DNA from: Schoenoplectus triqueter
Lineage: Eukaryota; Streptophyta; Magnoliopsida; Poales; Cyperaceae
Assembly (NCBI GenBank): GCA_964058805.1
Contig: CAXKVV010001811.1
Location: 1 to 25,907, forward strand
Direction of reading: 5' to 3'
Length of the DNA: 25,907 nucleotides
This document shows, piece after piece, positions 1 through 9,629 of this stretch; within the stretch, counting starts at the first letter, position 1; each line of letters opens with the position of its first letter. The notes below the pieces were generated by a model. That model was not told the origin of the DNA. It saw only the letters and a list, made by a program, of their open reading frames with translations, and did not search any database. The position numbers and the translations under genes are program-made.

Positions 1-124
1 GATGCGTAAGTGGGAGTGACGTCTTTCTTATCCATAGTGGCGCACTGCCAATTTTTAATATTATTATTTTTTATCATTATTATTATTAATAAAATTTATA
101 ATATTATTAGATTAAAAAATCGGT
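1..124 (+). repeat. Truncated copy of the Mutator-like miniature element also at 22020-22474
   Basis: This stretch resembles the right half of the element at 22020-22474. Both carry a GTGGGAGTG-like stretch, then a TAGTG...CA(C)TG.C block, then an AT-rich run, and then a terminus reading close to ATTAGATTAAAAAATC. The 5' part is cut off by the window edge, so neither the full length nor the target duplication can be seen here. The assignment rests on similarity by eye between the two copies. Confidence 0.45.
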
Positions 125-1064
125 GGTCTAATCAGAGGGTTAAGTTTATACTTTCGAGCTAGTCTCAAAGCTATTTTTGTAGAGCAAACAACACCATTTG
201 TTCCTGCCTTCTTGACATCTATACTAATTTTCACTTCTATTTCAATATCGTCTTTGCATATGTATGTCTTTGTTTTAATTTTTTTGAGATGCACTTTGTC
301 ACTAATTAAGTTGAATATTTATACCAGTATAATCAAAAGCAAAAATCATAAAATATTGCATATTTAGTAGGAATTAAATTGGATTGGTTGATGATTGGAT
401 ACAATTTTTCTGATAAATTTTCTGGGGTTCTGATGGGTGCAAATTGAAACAGGACACTCCAGTCTTTCTTATCCGGTAGTTCGTGATCCCCTGTCCGTTA
501 GTTTGAGATTCTCAATTCTGTCTCTGTGTACCCCCAATTATTTACAAATATGCTTTCCAATACTTCCAGATTCACTCCACCGTTATTTCTTCCATTTTTT
601 TTTTACTAATTATCAGATCCAATTTATATATGAATAAAAATAACATTTTTTTATTTTAAGTTTTTATCAACACTAATGTATCTATTATTTGAACGCACAC
701 GTTGACAGTGATATCTGAATATATGTGTTTGCGGCTTTAAAATTTATTAAATATTTAATTAAAATTTTACAGAAAACGTGTGAATACAGAGTTTTATTTT
801 CGGCGTCTAGACTTTGGCGTTCAAACAAACAAAAACAAAATATCCATGTTTTACATGTTTTATGTGACCATCAACATTCAGAATCTTCTAGTTCCAAACA
901 TAGCGATATTACATATATACTGTGAACACTGTGTCTAGAAAATAAATATACAGTTATTAAATATTTAAAATTAAGGATATAGTTTTCATTCATTTATTAA
1001 AATTATGGATACAGTTGTTATTCATTTATAAAATAAGAATATATAAAGAAGATTTCATTTTCTG

Positions 1065-1072
1065 CACGTGGC
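1065..1072 (+). promoter_or_regulatory. G-box / ABRE-like element
   Basis: CACGTGGC is the core bound by plant bZIP and bHLH factors, including ABA-responsive ABF-type proteins. It lies about 840 bp before the RGLG start codon. Arabidopsis RGLG ligases are linked to ABA signalling, so the site fits, but a single 8-bp match is weak evidence. Confidence 0.3.
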
Positions 1073-1415
1073 TCCATTTCGGAGAAGTGATTTTTGAACT
1101 CGCAAATAGGATCCTGCTTTTCTGACCAGACGGTCAAAAACCACTTAATAACAAGTACGTAAATTTAAAAAAAATAAAATTAAAAAAATTGACACGCTGG
1201 CACCTACATCTAGTCCAACATTTTGACCAATGTAGTAAATAAGTTTCACGAGGCATGATGATGAGACATTTCGCTTTCTTGTATAGTTAGATTAATTACT
1301 AGTAATTAGTATTAATTGATCTTTTGGCCGTGAGACGGGTGGGAACTAGGGATAGGCTGATGGATTGATGAGATCATGACTCATGAGATGACGAGCATTC
1401 AAGTTAGAAATGGCA

Positions 1416-1428
1416 TTGACCATTGACC
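1416..1428 (+). promoter_or_regulatory. Paired W-boxes (TTGACC x2)
   Basis: Two TTGACC motifs spaced by one base, at 1416-1421 and 1423-1428. A further TTGACC lies near 1221. W-boxes are bound by WRKY factors and clustering raises their credibility. They are about 480 bp upstream of the RGLG start. Confidence 0.35.
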
Positions 1429-1490
1429 AAATTCATCTCGATCTTAAACAGTTGAAGGCGGCCCCTGGATCCTGATATGATATCTCATCG

Positions 1491-1521
1491 ACGCAAGACG
1501 CAAGACGCAAGACGCAAGACG
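1491..1521 (+). repeat. 7-bp tandem repeat (ACGCAAG, about 4.5 copies)
   Basis: ACGCAAG is repeated four times, then a partial copy. The unit length is not a multiple of three, so the repeat does not look coding. Confidence 0.85.
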
Positions 1522-1601
1522 CTAATTAAAGAAGCCTGCTTGATCGCTGGATTGCTTCTCCTCGTCGCTTGTCCCATCTCCCTGGCTGGCGTGAAGAAGT
1601 C

Positions 1602-1665
1602 GGCCGCCTCGCTACTCGCTTACGAAATCATTAAATTGGCCGCGTCGGTACTCGCTTACGAAATC
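1602..1665 (+). repeat. 36-bp-period imperfect direct repeat
   Basis: Copies at 1602-1629 and 1638-1665 match at 26 of 28 positions. They sit within an 82-codon open frame (1477-1725) that lies in the same frame as the RGLG start but ends with a stop at 1723-1725. I do not call that frame a gene. Confidence 0.8.
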
Positions 1666-1905
1666 GGAAGAGTTACTAATACGCTATCTCCATTCTCCAC
1701 CACCGAATTCTGTATATTTCCTTAGTCGGCGCTCAGCCGTTTCAAAGCCGCAACTTCTTTCTCTTCCCAGTCGTTCCCATTTTCTCATAAACAATTACAC
1801 ATCCTCAATTCTTCTCTCATTCTCTGCCCTTTTCCCCCTTCCCCCCTTTTGCAAACCTTTTCTCTCTACTTCTGCTTCTGCTTCTGCTTCTGATCTGAGT
1901 TATAA

Positions 1906-4900
1906 ATGGGTGCCCAGCATTCAGGCGACCGCTCGGCACGCCACCGGGAATATGACCGACCCTCACAGACTCCTCAGCAATGGAATTATAGCCCCAGCTC
2001 TTTGCCGCCTAACTATGCAGTGCCATATCATGCCCCTGAGCAGCACTTTCCTGGGCCTGTGCCGACGTCACAGCCCCGGCCGCAACGCAGGTTTGACAGG
2101 CGCTACTCCGTCATTGCCGATCAGTACCACACAGTTGATCAAGTAATGCAAGATTTGTTTTTTTTTTAATTTTCTTTGTCTATTTTTCCTTGAGATTCTG
2201 AATTGTGGTTCCGTTGCTGTTCATTTTCTACCAAAAAGTTTAGTACGTACTTGGAGAAACTAAAAGAAAAAACTGCTGCAAGCATATTTTGGTATCTAGT
2301 AATTAGTTCCTTTATGGTGGAAATTGGTAAATGGAATCTTTTAGTAGTGCTGTTGCCCCCACCATCCATTATTATTAATTTCCTTTGTGCCCACCACTTA
2401 GTAAGACCACAATCACCAATTACCATTGTGTCACGCAAGACACAACTAACCAAAATCATGACCAATACCCAAATTGATAACTTTTTCTATTTTTCTATGA
2501 TAAACGTGGCTGTCATTCTTCCATTATTTCAAGTTGAGTGTTTCCTTTAGCCTGATGTATGACTACAACATTAATAAGGAAGCTGCTAGGGTACCACGCC
2601 ATTGGAGATAGTTGACAGGCCTAATTTGGAAAATACCAAATTCATCAAATAAATACTGAAAAACATAAGCAACTGACTCAACAATATTACTTGTGTATAA
2701 TCAAGTTGAATTAAGTGCACAATTTTTTTTCCTTCCAGTAAATTTCTTTATTGTGCGGTAAATAACCATCACATGCTTAGATTGGGGCGAGTGTGGAAGA
2801 ATCTAGTAGTTAGTGACATAAATAATATATTATTGCATCTTGTAATTGGCCATGGACTAGTCAATCAGAGAACATCCACGAGAAAAAAAGAAAACTGTGA
2901 AAGCCTTTGAGGTAGGACTGTCAATGGGTAGGATAGGGTACCATATAGCTCTTACCCATACTCTTACTCAATAAATTAACAAAAAAAAAATTCTTACTTA
3001 TACTCATATCAGATAACTTATGAAAATAAAATCTTACTCTTACCTATCTTATCAGTATGATACGAGTCGGGTAAACGGCCAAACGGCTTTCAAAATGAAA
3101 AAATATAATATAATTAGTAATGAAAAAGATTATAATATAATTATCTATATCCGTTATCTATACTTCACTGTATAGATAACAGGCTTGGAATAACTCTTAC
3201 CTGTACCTTATCCGATAAGTTAATGAAATTTTTTTGTTATCCATACTCATACCCGATAACTTAACAAAAATAAAATCTTATCCATACCCGTCTTATCGGA
3301 TACGATATGAATTAGGTAAACGGCCAAACGGCTTTCATTGACAGTCCTACTCTGAAGATACATGGAGAAGACTAAAAATTGCTCGAGATATAACTTGACA
3401 GAAACAATAACTAGTGTTGCCACTGCACCCACAGAACTTGTGTTAACATAAATGTAGCATTTTGACTGGGCAACTCATGTTTGCTGGTTTTTTGACAGGT
3501 TGTAGAAGCTCTTGCACAAGCTGGACTTGAATCATCAAATCTTATTGTTGGCATTGATTTTACCAAGAGCAATGAATGGACAGGTACACAGCGAAGCTCC
3601 ACCAAACCTCATGCCAATGCATGTCAGATTTTGGTGCTTGAGTTGTCATGCATAGTTTTAGGCTAGTAGCATACCCATTCATGCATTGATCAGTACTCTA
3701 TGGTACTTGTCAGTGGTGCATAATTGTCCTATTATGAAACTTTGTGTTTGTGGATTGGTAGATCTCTTTCGTGTTTTCATTTTTTTTTAATAAGTTTATG
3801 TGATTCCTTATGAAGGCTTGCATAATTCAATCCAAAAGATATATGTGACTAAAAGTTACCTACAATCTGTGCTTTTACTCAGGTAAATATTCATTTCATG
3901 GGCGAAGCTTACATCATATTGGTGATGTACCAAACCCATATGAGCATGCAATATCAATTATTGGACACACATTGTCTAAATTCGACGACGACAACTTGAT
4001 ACCATGCTATGGATTTGGAGATGGTAAAAATATTACATATTTCCAAGTCTGAATTGATGAAGTAATTTATATTTGGTATATATATTTAAGTGGTTTTCTT
4101 TGTTCTTTCATAGCATCAACGCATGATCGGGATGTATTCAGCTTCTTTCCTGATGATAGACCCTGCAATGGATTTCCAGAAGCTTTAAATAGATACAGGG
4201 AACTTGTGCCACATGTGAGATTAGCAGGTACTTGGTCGTTCCTGTTTCTTTTTTTAACCCAGTTTTTCTTCAAATTTGAATTCATGACCCAGTTTTTCTT
4301 CAAATTTGAATTCATGAGTTAAAAGAGATTTTGTTGGATGATAATCTATTTTTGCAGGGCCAACCTCATTTGCTCCTATTATAGAGATGGCTATGACGAT
4401 TGTAGAAAAGAGTGGTGGCCAGTACCATGTTTTATTAATTATTGCTGATGGCCAGGTACATCTTATGTTGATTATCGCAGTGAGTTATGCTATAGTTAGT
4501 CGCAAAGTACAAAATGATTTTGTATTTCGCGTCATATCTCTCATTTTTTAATTCAAAAGACTGATCCAACCGCTCAACGTAATCTTCATATTAAAATATA
4601 CTTGGAGACAAATTTTACATTTTTGGAATTTTTTTCTATTTTTTAGGGGTAGAAATGCTTTGAGCTAATGATTTCCAATAATAATGATTTTCTATCCTTA
4701 AAAAAAAGTAGAAAAAATTTCAAGAAAAATGCAAAATTTGGTCCCCAAGCATATTTTAATATGAAGATCACTTTGAACGGTTGGATTGGTATTATGAATT
4801 CAGAAATGAGAGATATGACATGAATTACAAAAAAATATTTTGTACTTGATGACTCACCGTAGCATAACTCTTAGTAAAGTACTGTATTTACTCCTATTAC

Positions 4901-7840
4901 TATCTAAGTATCTTGTAATTAGGTGAATCTTCGATTTATTACATGATTTTTAGAGCTTTTATTGGGTTATTTTTGTTTTTTAAAGAGATTCATGGTTTTG
5001 GGAGTTGAACCTAGGCTATCAGAAAAGGACCTATGGAGTTGAACCTAGGCTATTGTATCATAAAAGTTGAATTATTGAGATGATATTATCTAAGGTGTTG
5101 CTAGAATATAATACTAGTGGCACTTACTATTGTGTCATATTATACAATTTAGTTGAATTGTATTTCTTTGTTCTCTTTGTATTATTATGTTTGTTAACTT
5201 GCTTGCACTTCTCTTTTTCTGGTCTAATATAATGTTTTATTTGTTTCACTAGGTTACAAGGAGTGTAGACACTGATGCAGGTCGGCTGAGCCCACAAGAG
5301 CAAATGACTGTAGAAGCTATAGTGAGAGCAAGGTATCTTTTCATTTTTCATTTAGTTATGGGAATAGCATATGTTGGGCATAGACTTCTTTTTTCTTCTC
5401 CACTGTAACCTCTGTGCTTACTGATGAATCTTTCTTACTATTCTTTTTAGTGAGTTACCTTTGTCAATTGTGTTGGTTGGGGTTGGAGATGGCCCATGGG
5501 ACATGATGAAGGAATTTGATGATAACATCCCTGACAGATCATTTGATAACTTTCAGGTACCCAATTCCTTCATATTTTATTATTGAACATTAACAATACG
5601 ATGTTATAGTCTAATTTCCCTGAAGTATTACTATCATTGATTTTCAATATCTGAGATCTCTGATCTCTATGATTTTTTATTGGGTTTCATTTCTAGCCTA
5701 CCCCAATTTATTTGGGATTGAAGGCTTTGTTGTTTCTAGCCTACCCCAATTCCTTCATATTTTGTTGTTGTTTTTGTTGTTGTATATATCTATTGTCTCT
5801 TTGTTCAGCTCTGTAGCTTGTTTGTTTTCTTCTACGTGTTCTGTCCCTAATGTGCTTTGGACTTAATTTTACTATGTTCACTTGCATCTCTTCTCTCTGA
5901 ACATTTGAATATTTGGTATAGGCATACATTGCCATACTTTCAGAAAGCAATGAAAGCTGGTACCCGTAGTTGGGTACTTTACTTTTCAAACAACGATCTG
6001 AGAAAAATGAACTTGATTTGTTCTGAAATGTGCAATTATGCAATTGAGGAACAAATAATTTGTAAAATCATAATTGGAATAAACATAGGGAGCAAGGGTT
6101 TATCAGAAATGACCTTAAACTTTTGACCTTTATCTAGTTTCTAGCTTCATGCACGAAAGAAAGAAATTTTGGCTAATTTGGTATATATGAATAGAGGGGC
6201 TCATCAAAAGTTCAGAACTGTGTTAAAATTACATACTATTTTTCTTGACAGATGCTCTTATGATATTCTCTCAACTTCTTATATTTTTCATTGTTTTCAG
6301 TTTGTTAATTTCACGGAGATAATGACCAAAAACTTGCCCCAACAGAGGAAGGAGGCTGAGTTTGCTCTTAGAGCTCTAATGGAAGTCCCCTTGCAATACA
6401 AAGCGACACTTGAACTTGGTATTTTAGGGTAAGCACATTCAACAGTGCCGATGTCTACCCACGTTTTCTACTGTGCTAACATTAAATGAACCATCATACC
6501 ATCAAGACAGCTTATGCCTTTTTTTAATAGATGAATAGATGAAAGTCAATTTCACAATTAATAAATTTCAGCCTAGCTTGTCGGAAGATAAAATCAGTAC
6601 AATGATAAATTGAAAACTTGAGGGCGCTTATAGAAATAGTAGAGAATATCTAAACAATTATCTCAAAGAAGTGATAGAATATAAACTAACTAATTAACCA
6701 ATTCCATAACAAATATTAAACTTCTGTAGGTGTCAGACTGGAAGGAGCCCAAATAGGGTTGCTCTGCCTCCCCCTGGTGGAACTTCCACCACAGCATATC
6801 CTACTGCACCTGAATTTTCAAAACCAACATCCTTTCCGTACCATTTTGATGATTCAATTAAAAGTACTGGTGGTGCATCTTTCTCGGAACCAGCTTTCGA
6901 TGCTCAGGTACTTTTCTTAATATTTCTAGTCCAGGAAGCCAAAAAGGTGCATCTTGTTCTGGTAATGTAACTAAGTTGTAGTAAATTCTAAAGTGAACTA
7001 TAGTACAGCTGTATCCGTACTTCATAGGCTTATTATATTGCACGACTAATTGTACATGGAATTCAGTTAAATCTTTCTCTGAGCAATAAATGTTCATGAG
7101 GAGTTTTTCAGCTGTGAACAATTCAAACTCCTTTTTTTATTCTAGGTTGTCATAAGTTGACAAGCATTATCTTTTGATACAACTCCGGTTGGTTTTTAAC
7201 ATTAGACTTTTCTTTTTAAATTATTTTTCAGCAAAATGTGTGTCCTATATGCCTCGTCAATCCGAAGAACATGGCTTTTGGTTGTGGCCACCAGGTGAAG
7301 ATCCATATCCTATAGTATTTCTACTCTGATTCTTGTCCTCAAATGTTTTTTCTATCACCAAAAAAAAAGACTGATCATCATTTGTATCATTTAAAGGAAC
7401 ACAGATTGCTAAAATTTGGCAGCCAATGATTAATGTCCGTAATTAGTTTAAGGTTTATTTGTGTCTGAACTACGTAGAACTCCCACAAATCTTTTACAAA
7501 TCAAAGTTTTAGGATGACTTGTCTTGATTTATCTGGCCGGAGAGGCAAAATCTGAACCTTTGACTGTGATAGTTTTGTTATAAATTGAAGGGAGAATGAT
7601 ATTATTTCTCAACCAGAAACAGTGAATTCTTTAGAGCACATATCCTTCTAGCATTATACTATTATTTTCCCTCTTATATTCTATTGTGTTTAAATAATAT
7701 GAAGACACCATTTTGCTACCATCTTGGTTCCATCACCTTACTTACTTTGAACTTTGCAGACTTGTGTTGACTGCAGTCCAAGCCTACAAGTATGTCCGAT
7801 ATGCCGAACTCCAATTCAAACTAGAATAAAGTTGTATTGA
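1906..7840 (+). CDS. RGLG: E3 ubiquitin-protein ligase of the RGLG (copine-like vWA plus RING) family
   Basis: Eleven exons: 1906-2142, 3499-3583, 3883-4023, 4114-4227, 4358-4455, 5253-5332, 5451-5556, 6301-6428, 6730-6907, 7232-7294, 7760-7840. All introns are GT-AG and the joined frame gives 436 aa, the usual family size. The ATG is directly preceded by an in-frame TAA. The start MGAQHS fits an N-myristoylation signal (Gly2, Ser6), as in Arabidopsis RGLG1/2, so plasma-membrane attachment is likely. A Pro/Gln/Tyr-rich N-terminus (to about residue 65) is followed by a vWA/copine domain (about 80-335) with a MIDAS-like D99-x-T101-x-S103. A C3HC4 RING closes the protein: C393, C396, C407, H409, C412, C415, C422, C425. 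Known relatives build K63-linked chains with UBC35-type E2s and act in auxin, ABA, drought and jasmonate signalling. Which paralogue this is cannot be told from sequence alone. Introns 1, 4, 5 and 7 contain repeat insertions or duplications. Confidence 0.95.
2913..3349. mobile_element. hAT-like non-autonomous element in RGLG intron 1
   Basis: The ends are inverted: TAGGACTGTCAATG at the left and its complement at the right, 14-15 bp perfect. The flanking octamers CTTTGAGG (2905-2912) and CTCTGAAG (3350-3357) match at 6 of 8 positions. Eight-bp duplications and TAGG.(T/C)TGTCAATGGGT-like ends are typical of plant hAT elements. The interior has two diverged direct copies of about 145 bp, each ending in the same 23-bp sequence (3070-3092 and 3315-3337). 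There is no transposase frame. Confidence 0.7.
4257..4316 (+). repeat. Perfect 30-bp tandem duplication in RGLG intron 4
   Basis: 4257-4286 is repeated without mismatch at 4287-4316. It lies between the donor at 4228 and the acceptor ending at 4357. Perfect identity suggests a recent slippage or repair event. Confidence 0.95.
4482..4870. mobile_element. Long-palindrome miniature element in RGLG intron 5
   Basis: The arms (about 4482-4670 and 4685-4870) are inverted copies beginning GAGTTATGCT, both containing AAGTACAAAAT, GTCATATCTCTCATT and GATC(C/A).-ACCG blocks. The total is 389 bp with only a short spacer. There is no coding capacity. I could not define a clean target duplication. The inner sequence is clearly related to the element at 13581-13966. 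The unit lies within a transcribed intron, so the pre-mRNA could fold into a long hairpin. Confidence 0.75.
5001..5053 (+). repeat. 19-bp direct repeat in RGLG intron 5
   Basis: The same 19 bp (beginning GGAGTTGAACC) occurs at 5001-5019 and 5035-5053. The origin is unknown; GTTGAACC superficially recalls a tRNA T-arm, but no tRNA fold is present. Confidence 0.8.
5690..5789 (+). repeat. SINE/LINE-like 3' tail fragment in RGLG intron 7
   Basis: TAGCCTACCCCAATTTATTT, then GGGATTGAAGGCTTTGTTG, and a final TTG-rich tail resemble the 3' ends of plant Au-type SINEs and their partner LINEs. The motif TTTCTAGCCTACCCCAATT is present twice (from 5690 and from 5733). I see no Pol III A/B-box head, so it is a 5'-truncated relic at best. 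Confidence 0.45.
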
Positions 7841-8640
7841 AGGCAAGAGACAGGTAGCCGGGGCTACTTGCCAAAGAAAACAAATGGGTGCCATGGAGAC
7901 CAGGTTTCCGTGGATCATGTGGAGACTTTGGAAGATGTTTTGCTTGTACCATTTCAATGTGGATAAATTTCTTTTGGTGATTTTTGTCTGGATTTCGAAG
8001 TCTAAGCAAATTATGTTTAATAATAGAATTTTTAGATGAAATTGTAATTTATTTGTATGGCTGTATGAAATTGTAAATAATCTATCGTTTGGCCTTTTGG
8101 GCTGGTTGGTTGCCCGGATTGACTTGTTAATTTTTTTTATTATTCTTTTTTCCTTGACCGACTGACAAATTATAATTCATGTGTTCTCTGAAAAACAAGC
8201 TGATGCGAAAGCGCCCCCCTCCACACACACACACATAGAGCGAACTTATTATTCAGCAGCGTTTGAACAAGAAAAACCAACGAACGTGAAATTGTAAAAG
8301 AACAGGTGCTTAATATTAACGACCAAATTAGAAATTGTCAGCATTTTTAGTTGGTAAAAAAGTAGAAAACATGGCGAAGTAATAGGTTGAGTCTACTGCA
8401 AATCAGTCTATTACTTGCGGTACTCACAGTTCCACACTCGGCTATTCAGTTGGCTGTACTGTACATGTACATCAGTAAAGCCAACATATTTGTGTTTCGC
8501 AAGCTTTTTGGAAAGATAACAAATGGAAATTTGCAAATTGCGAGTTTCAAATTTCTTGATGCTCCAATCACTGTATTATATATTTAGTTCTGTTTTACCG
8601 CTTCACTTATATATATAATATATAAAGGGAAGAAATCCCT
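7841..8640. other. RGLG 3' UTR and intergenic DNA, no gene seen
   Basis: The first 250 bp or so is probably the 3' UTR of the RGLG gene. A short CA-repeat lies near 8222-8235. No frame here resembles a known protein. Confidence 0.5.
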
Positions 8641-8694
8641 TGACAATTGGTTATTTTGACAATGAATTTTTAAATAAATAGAAAAAAAATCACT

Positions 8695-8725
<31 letters not shown>

Positions 8726-8955
8726 CTACTTATAGATTAATAATGATTTAAATTCTACTTTGATAGTCTATCAAAATATTATATAGTTTTCAACGATTTT
8801 AATTTAACGGTCTTTAATGAACTATCAAACGATAATGAAATTGCATGAAATTTGAATCATCGTCAATTTATAAGTAGAAAATATATCTATAAGTTTTTTT
8901 TCTATTTTTTAAGATTTTTTTCATATTTATATGAAGATTCATTGTCAAAATTGAC
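8641..8955. mobile_element. Palindromic AT-rich miniature element
   Basis: The left end has TTGACAATGAAT and the right end ATTCATTGTCAA, with inverted similarity continuing inward: AAATAGAAAAAAAATCACTTATA on the left against TATAAGTTTTTTTTCTATTT on the right, and then TTCTACTTATA against TATAAGTAGAA. The left arm has expanded by a (TA)n tract at about 8695-8721. There is no coding capacity and the target duplication was not resolved. Confidence 0.6.
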
Positions 8956-9629
8956 GTTTCACGCATGGCTGTTCTTTTTTTTTTAAAAAAAATATTGATT
9001 ACATTCATAAGAAAAAAAATTCAAAATCGAATAATACAGAATATTAAATGAACTTCAAATTAAATAAAGTCTCATATTGAAGGGATCTAAATAATTGTCT
9101 TAAATATATATTTAAAAAGACAAATCGAAGAAGTCTATTTTTTTCCCTTAAAATTACTGATTGCGATCAAATTAATTGTTGTGAATTACTTACAAAATAG
9201 TGAAACCAAAATCCATTTTCTCGAGTTATTAATGACAAACACGTCGAATGAAAAAATATTAATTTTTTTATTAGGACAAAATGAGTGATGAAAAATGAAT
9301 GAAAAACATATGAAAAGTTGAAGCAAAAGATAAATTGCAGGAGACGATCAATTCAACCGAGAAAACCGAGAAAAGAGAGAACACGGCGGAGAGGGGGTGA
9401 GTCAAGTGCTCTTCCCACCTGCTGGAGGCTTTCACCTCGAGTCCCTCGGTGGAGAGGTAGAGAAATGTGTTTGGATCGTATCCAAATGAGAATAACAACG
9501 CTATTCTTAGGTTAGTGCTATTCTCATGCGTTCAAACATACTTTATTGTTAAAAGAGGCAAATCTAATAGATTAACTCTTTGAAGTTTAGATTGAAAAGT
9601 GGATTCATGGGGAGATCTTGTTTTCCTAC
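8956..9629. other. Intergenic DNA before the RGLG pseudogene
   Basis: AT-rich with a short GC-richer island at 9345-9480 that I cannot assign. A small imperfect hairpin with GTTTGGAT/ATTCTCAT-like inverted ends lies at about 9469-9537 and may be a tiny transposon relic. Exons 1-5 of the RGLG copy are not seen here. Confidence 0.45.

Larger units (their letters stand above)
125..1905. other. Upstream region of the RGLG gene, no supported gene
   Basis: AT-rich DNA with scattered short open frames and no recognised protein similarity. From about 1060 onward it is probably the promoter and 5' UTR of the gene starting at 1906. It holds a G-box-like CACGTGGC (1065-1072), paired TTGACC motifs (1416-1428), short tandem repeats (1491-1521 and 1602-1665) and a CT-rich leader-like tract (about 1750-1892) ending in TTCTGC repeats. 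A 60-codon open frame on the minus strand at 112-294 matches no family I know. Confidence 0.6.

Noticed and set aside
112..294. A 60-codon minus-strand frame with balanced residues, ending in LARKYKLNPLIRPPIF
   Set aside because: No family recognised, no splice or promoter context, and its end overlaps the terminus of a repeat; too short to call a gene.
2203..2550. 115-codon plus-strand frame inside RGLG intron 1
   Set aside because: It lies wholly in an intron, has no recognisable domain and reads like translated AT-rich DNA.
5001..5053. GTTGAACC repeats as possible tRNA T-arms
   Set aside because: No acceptor, D or anticodon arms can be drawn around either copy.
9271..9515. Overlapping frames of 65 and 75 codons on both strands in a GC-richer island
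   Set aside because: Neither resembles a known protein and the composition alone explains the open frames.
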